Below are positions 58,795 to 64,000 of a DNA stretch of 64,000 nt, piece after piece. A model generated the notes under the pieces. That model made no database searches, was not told where the DNA came from, and was given only the letters and a program-made list of their open reading frames with translations. Position 1 is the first letter of the stretch. Each line of letters begins with the position of its first letter. The stretch comes from Craspedostauros australis (Eukaryota > Bacillariophyta > Bacillariophyceae > Mastogloiales > Achnanthaceae). Both the position numbers and the translations under genes were made by a program. The stretch is from contig JAMXDE010000042.1 of the NCBI GenBank assembly GCA_026770025.1, positions 62,001 through 126,000 of the forward strand, given 5' to 3'.

Positions 58795-61532
58795 CAAGTC
58801 AATGTGTGTGCACGGGCAGTGTATGCGCAACGCCTGTACATTGTTGGTGCAAACAATCAGACAGGAACATTCGTGGCGCACGCGCTTCCAGAAGGGGTAA
58901 TTTCGTGGTTGTTGTGGAAGTAGTGCAGGACGTGTCGATGTGCATGTGGACTGACGCAGAGCGACATCATCGTGCAGAATGGTGCATCGGCCTGCCAGTC
59001 ATCCAAGGTGAGAAAGCGTCCTAACAACACGCGCCATGCATCGAACGTGTGTCAGAATCAGACAGCGCCACACATGAACAGTCGTCGATAGACAACGTCA
59101 CTCCTCCTCATCCGGATTCGCCTGTTTCGTGGTGTATGCGTGCCGACATCCGCACTGTTGTGGGGCAGAGAAGGAGTGTGCGACACCAACAGCAGGGAAT
59201 GCAAATACACGGAATACCTGGGATGTACAGGTGCATGCAGGACAGTATCGAAGAAGTAGTCGCATTCCCATACATCAGTGCCACAGCACCTGTGCGGTTC
59301 GCGCGAATGCTTCAACTTGTTATGTTTGGATCCACCAGATGTGGCCACAACATCACAACCAATGGCCGTGCGTCTCAGCGCCATCTGATGAGGAGTGATG
59401 ACGTCGCGAATACCTCCGTTGCTGGTGCTGCGTCCGCGCACGACCTACGTCAGATGACGTTCATGACATGCATGCGGATGGGGGTGACACGGCCGTTGAT
59501 GTAGTTCATTGACATCATGTCACATTGGTGATGTCAGAGCACGTGGGTGTCCAACATGACATGAGTGTGGGGGCCGCTCCCCACAATCACACCAAAATCA
59601 CAGCTGTTCCCAACCATGCAGGGAAGTCAGTCGATGTGGCAGAGCCCTGGGCGACTGACATCCCAGAGCGACGGCATATCGTCATCTGTGCAATGTCAAG
59701 TGACGTCAATGCTGGAGAGAGGTGCGACCACATCAAGTCGAGGAATGACGTCTGCCTCGCATGTCGAGTGTCATCATCGCCATCGTACTTGTATGCGCGA
59801 ATGCAATGTGACACCATCACATGGAAATACGAGTGAGATTGTGATGACGCGATGGAGACTCTGCGTGTCTCGTCGCCAAAGAGGGGCATGTGGTGCAGAC
59901 GCATGAATCCACGTTTACAGAATGGGGACCGTGATAATATGCCACTACGAGCTGCAAATCGCAGTTGATGCACTCACGATAACACTAGTTGTGGAGTGTT
60001 TTTTGAGTTTTACTCGTGATGAGTCGTGATAAAGTAGACTAAATTAGAGCACACCCAAAACCATCCAAACAACTGCTTATGATGTTATATCTCAACAACG
60101 CACCATTTAAAATTAAAACTAGACAGTTCATTCGGACGCTTGGCTATCGTTTATTCTGAATATCGAAGTTAAATTTGTATGAACTTTATTTTTAATGTCC
60201 TTTTGGCTTGCTGTCAGTCAGGTGGTGGGTGCGAAAAATTCTCGATGGCACCATGCTGCCCTACCTTCAGCACCCATGATCATCATTATCATCCCTGGCA
60301 TTTTCGCAATCTGCGCACCACACTGGCTCCGTATACCCCCCATCTATCCACTCCATGAAGATCCTGCGCAGATAGCCGCATCTCATACTCCAAACTGTCC
60401 CTGCACTGAAACGCAGAATTTTCGAACACCCGATTCCGACACGGATGCCGTTCGGATTTGGATCCGTATCTCGTCGATACGATCCTTGCAGCTCCTTCAC
60501 ATGCCCCTCATGCGTTTCCACATTCTCTGGCGACACACTGATGTGTTCAGAATGGGTGGGGCGCTCATACCTCCAAAGGTGCACCTCCATGTGATGATGC
60601 CATCATGATGTTTTTTCCGACACCCAAAAAAATCCCTTTTGTGTGCATCCCAGGCTGCAGCCTCTTCCAGACCGTATCTGCGCAGGATACTTCGCCATGG
60701 TCATATTGAGTTGATTCCTAACACATCTTGAATGGGTGGCTTGGCGATCTGGGTGACTTGTCGATGGCACCCATCACCAGCGAAGTCACGTGATGTGTCC
60801 GCCGCCACCCGCCAAAAAACTCTTGCCCTCAACTTGTTTCTTGCGGAGGGCACCTTCCAGGCCACCCCCGACCCTCAAACTTCGTGTGCATCTTCACCGT
60901 ATCCTCTTGGATACGTCTTGCCCATCCATGGTCGTTGGAATGGCCTGTGCATTCCAGGCGGAGACCATATCCAACGAGCATATTTTTCTCCGAATCGTGT
61001 CCCTTGCGCGTGGGCCTGCCACGGCCCCAAATAAGCCAAGATGACATCCCCCTCTCGCTCATCCACCAATATTTCCATGGCGGTTCCGCCTATGTGCTCA
61101 GATCTTGCACTGGACCGCTGGTTGTGGCAGTGCCGTCGATGCCGTTCGACGGCACTTGAGGAGTTTTGTTGTGTTTCTCCATTGTCGTGTTGTTGTGTTG
61201 TGTTTGGTGTTCTCAAACAGTTTTTGCTGTTGGGGGCCATGGAGATTAACCACAAATCTACCGAATGCGCCTAGCAATGGGAACACTTTGCGAGTCCCGA
61301 ATTGCGAATCCATTCCACAACGCCAAAACTGTCCTCACAAAATGGACAACGGAAACATTGCGCATCTGGGACGACCTGCTGTTGATTCTCTGCTGCTTGT
61401 AGCCATTGCTTTTACAACAATGTACAATGACTGTGACCCTCCACATCGGAGAGAGTGGACGATACGATGCACCTTGTGGCCATCCAATGTTGCCCATGCC
61501 CCCTGTGATGCGCTGCGCCGTGCTGTGCGTTG

Positions 61533-64000
61533 ATGGCTGGTGATGCGATGCGCTGTCTCGTTGTCCTCGTGTGCCTGGTGTGCGTCGCGACGCGTCTTTC
61601 AACTCAACTGCAGCCTCCATCAACACAATACACATCATCCTCCATTCACTGTGATCTTCAGCTCGCAAGCATGATGCTCGCTGGTGACTGTGTGAAGGTG
61701 TCATCCCACACGGACTCACGTGGCAGGGTTCATGACCTCGGTGTGTGCCATGTCCAGTCGCTGATGAAGCTGACTGTTGAAGGTGCTATGATCAAACGTG
61801 ATGGGCCTCTTGCACCAGGAGAGGTGAAGATGGTCATGGTGACCCCAGTGATGTCCAGAGGGCACATGTACATCGTTCGTGAGGACCTGTGCACACCACA
61901 CAGCCTCGCTACCTTCGCGCGGACTCGCACTGCTGGAGGCCTTGCTAAACCTTCCCTCCTTTCTCCTCAGCATCGGTCTGTCGCTGCCATGCGTGTCAAT
62001 AACAAGGCTAAGCCCACCACACCATCCCCAACTACCACAGAATCGCAAGAAGCTAAAATCGCAGGTTTTCTCGAGGTCTCGCGGCGTCAGAAAGCAACAG
62101 CAATCATCCATCTCACGAAGCAGATGAAGAAAGGCGCGAAAACAAAAGGATGGTTGCGAAAGGATGGAGGGCGTAGTATCGCTAAGCCTGGTAATCCTAG
62201 CAAATGCCTTGACAAAGAAGACAATCGGAACTACACTGTTCTCTATTTCAATTTGGGTGGGATTCCAGCACATGCAGAGTTGATCGCCCATGCATGGGGT
62301 ATCGACCGCACCACAGTAGGACGCAACATTGTGAAATTCCAAACGGAGACACTCGAATGCAAGAAGCGAAGTGACGCAGGCAGCAGCATCTTTACCTGCC
62401 CCATCAAGCAACGACAGTACTTCACGCAGCGTGCAGCCTTCGAGAAACAACTACGTCTTCGACATCCAGAGCAACAGTTGAACAAGGACGAAATCGCTTC
62501 TGCCTATGCCTCTGCTTCGCCTGAGGAGCTGGCATCCGCAAAAGCACTGGCTGATTTGTGGTTGGAGCGTGGTCCCTTCCTGCAATTTGAGCTCCAGGAT
62601 GTGTTGCGACGGTGCAATGGCGCAATCTCGTGGGACGGAATTGCTTGGAAACTGGCAGGCAGCGGAAACCCGCAAATCGTTGGTCCGAAGTGTATTTGCA
62701 ACTTTGTCATGGGATTGGAAGGCAGCGAGTACCGTTCTACAAGAATACTCCCTATGATCAATGGCACCACGACAGCAAAGCGCGACATCTGGGCCAAGGA
62801 CTTCTGTGTGTTCTGGGAATCAGCGAAGCTGTTCGAGAATACGCAAGTTGTCCTTGTCCACATGGACGAAAAGTGGTTCTACTCTATTGTCGCTCGCAAG
62901 CATCTCAAACATGTGCCCCAAATGGGAGTTAAGCCTGTTGACCATGCTGTGCACCACAAGTGCCACATTGACAAGACCATGGCGATTGCATCAACAGCAT
63001 TTGCCCCAACAGACAACCGCTTTGAGCGAGGAGGAAAGGCGTATCGGGTGAACTTCGAGCGTGTTGGGCGCATGGTCCCAGCGCAGAAGACTACGTACAA
63101 GCGAACTTGGGTCTCGCCAACAGAGTACAGGTACATTCATGATAAGAACAAAATCTCTCGCAAGAAGGGTGAACTGTACTTCCAAGCACTGGAGATCACA
63201 GGCAGCAAGGAATCAGTTGGTCCTCCTGAGAAGCCCAAGCCAAAGTATAGCCTCAAGAAATTCTTCCGCAAAAAAGAAATCCCCGCACTGGATTCGCTCG
63301 CCAGCAAAATCAAGGCCGAAACGGGTAAGAACGTGGTGATTCGGTACCAGATGGATGGCGCGGGGCCACACAGAGACACGGAACTACTTAGATTCATCAA
63401 CGAGGAGTTCAACAGTCGCGGATGGCACTTACGACTGCAACCACCAAATTCTCCCATCACGAATGTGAAAGACGATGCAATATTCCCAGCGATGTCGAAA
63501 CACGTGTCAGCATATCAAGGTGAACACCATGGAAGCCAATTGCTTACCACTGAGGCATTGTGGAATGCTTGCGAAACCTGTTGGGAACAATTTGGACTGG
63601 ACAAGCTGGCGCGTGCGTATGTTCGCCACCATCAGATCGCCTACGCAATTTGTGCTGCGGAAGGAGGTGACGAATTTGTGACGGAGCGCAAGGGACTGAG
63701 CATGAACGTGCGGAAACAAACGTTCACTGAAACTGACGAGGATGGCAACAAGATCGGTGTTACCGTGTCTCACACGGACTTCGCGTTGGAGGAGGATGAG
63801 GCAACCAACGCAACCACCAAGAAACCAGCTGCAACAGGCAACAAAGGCAAATCAGCTGGCTTCAAATACACCAAGCCCGACATCAAAGGTATGTACGATG
63901 ATGCGCTCAAGGTGATGGCTATCAGTGGACTGCAGTGCCTGAAAACGAACCTGCCAACAACCAGCAGCCTCATTCCGTTGCTGGAGAAGCAAATCATTGA
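61533..64000 (+). CDS. Tc1/mariner-type DDE transposase, long, runs off right edge
   Basis: An open frame of 822 codons reaches the right edge without a stop. Met at 61533 is the first candidate start; the recognisable protein begins later, and Met at 61989 (MRVNNKAKPTTPSPTT) is the likelier one. A helix-turn-helix-like segment (AELIAHAWGIDRTTVGRNIV) lies at about 250. The catalytic core shows HMDEKWFYSIV (first Asp residue 445), RYQMDGAGPHRD (second Asp 608) and QPPNSPITNVKDDAIFPAM (third Asp 647). These are the signature DEKWF, D-x-A-x-P-H and PPNSPxxNxxD blocks of the superfamily, with 38 residues between the last two Asp, close to the DD39D of plant mariners. The 160-residue gap between the first two Asp and the long C-terminal extension (Thr/Lys-rich, DEDGNKIG) are unusual. 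The frame is free of stops, so the copy may be recent. Terminal inverted repeats were not found in the window. Confidence 0.85.
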   Translation, partial: MAGDAMRCLVVLVCLVCVATRLSTQLQPPSTQYTSSSIHCDLQLASMMLAGDCVKVSSHTDSRGRVHDLGVCHVQSLMKLTVEGAMIKRDGPLAPGEVKMVMVTPVMSRGHMYIVREDLCTPHSLATFARTRTAGGLAKPSLLSPQHRSVAAMRVNNKAKPTTPSPTTTESQEAKIAGFLEVSRRQKATAIIHLTKQMKKGAKTKGWLRKDGGRSIAKPGNPSKCLDKEDNRNYTVLYFNLGGIPAHAELIAHAWGIDRTTVGRNIVKFQTETLECKKRSDAGSSIFTCPIKQRQYFTQRAAFEKQLRLRHPEQQLNKDEIASAYASASPEELASAKALADLWLERGPFLQFELQDVLRRCNGAISWDGIAWKLAGSGNPQIVGPKCICNFVMGLEGSEYRSTRILPMINGTTTAKRDIWAKDFCVFWESAKLFENTQVVLVHMDEKWFYSIVARKHLKHVPQMGVKPVDHAVHHKCHIDKTMAIASTAFAPTDNRFERGGKAYRVNFERVGRMVPAQKTTYKRTWVSPTEYRYIHDKNKISRKKGELYFQALEITGSKESVGPPEKPKPKYSLKKFFRKKEIPALDSLASKIKAETGKNVVIRYQMDGAGPHRDTELLRFINEEFNSRGWHLRLQPPNSPITNVKDDAIFPAMSKHVSAYQGEHHGSQLLTTEALWNACETCWEQFGLDKLARAYVRHHQIAYAICAAEGGDEFVTERKGLSMNVRKQTFTETDEDGNKIGVTVSHTDFALEEDEATNATTKKPAATGNKGKSAGFKYTKPDIKGMYDDALKVMAISGLQCLKTNLPTTSSLIPLLEKQII

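Larger units (their letters stand above)
56919..61532. other. 4.6-kb repeat-rich region without a convincing gene
   Basis: Short open frames on both strands overlap and carry no recognisable domain. The sequence is rich in TGACATCATGTCA-like motifs (GTTCGTTGACATCATGTCA at 57289, GTTCATTGACATCATGTCA at 59504), tandem arrays (58136, 58664) and an AT-rich patch (60040-60200). A minus-strand stretch around 60880-61080 looks somewhat protein-like but is not supported further. Probably old transposable-element debris. Confidence 0.45.

Noticed and set aside
60875-61255. Minus-strand frame with YARWIWSPPGM-like stretch
   Set aside because: It looks slightly protein-like but has no start, splice or domain support; it may be TE debris.

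Overview
This window is eukaryotic nuclear DNA. Genes are mostly single-exon, on both strands, and separated by roughly 0.3-4 kb. Three introns that I can place (83, 119 and 303 nt) use GTAAGT/GTACGT donors and CAG/TAG acceptors. There is one nuclear-type tRNA-Val(UAC). Two proteins begin with a signal peptide followed by an aromatic residue and an S/R-rich stretch, which resembles the bipartite plastid presequence of algae with secondary plastids. One membrane protein carries a P-T-x-x-P-T / Thr-rich ectodomain of the kind common in diatoms. Together these suggest a photosynthetic stramenopile, most likely a diatom or close relative. That is inference; no marker gene fixes it.

Layout. 1-20.1 kb is host gene space: a partial unknown gene at the left edge, a 1,894-residue coiled-coil protein, a DUF1275 membrane protein, a Golgi-type glycosyltransferase-like protein, a two-exon FMO-like flavoprotein, a methyltransferase with C-terminal CCCH and CCHC zinc motifs, and a GILT-like thiol reductase. 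At 20.7 kb is the tRNA. From 21 to 44.5 kb lies a cluster of three ankyrin-repeat genes (the third with a BTB domain) that has been pushed apart by two young retroelements: a Ty1/copia element (25743-33188, LTRs that look identical) and a full-length LINE (33955-42634, perfect 15-bp target-site duplication) that landed 17 bp beyond the stop codon of the ankyrin-BTB gene. Subtracting both insertions leaves about 0.9 kb between the two convergent ankyrin genes.

45.5-50 kb holds a mucin-like type I membrane protein and a probable plastid-targeted membrane protein. 50.6-53.6 kb is an accessory patch bounded by a perfect 32-bp inverted repeat. It contains a possible decayed transposase fragment and a 5'-truncated copy of the same LINE family. 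54.4-56.7 kb is a three-exon gene of unknown function (712 aa) with a SUMO-interacting-motif-like segment at an exon junction; its start codon sits 11 bp from a run of about 64 AAC triplets. 57-61.5 kb is repeat-rich and has no convincing gene. The window ends inside a long Tc1/mariner-type transposase reading frame.

I saw no operon, CRISPR array or obvious multi-gene defence system. The most informative signals are the retroelement insertions with their target duplications, the 13-bp duplication that shifts the LINE ORF2 frame, the zinc-finger methyltransferase, the inverted-repeat-bounded 3-kb block, the 53-bp-arm hairpin near 13.3 kb, and the unusual transposase at the right edge.
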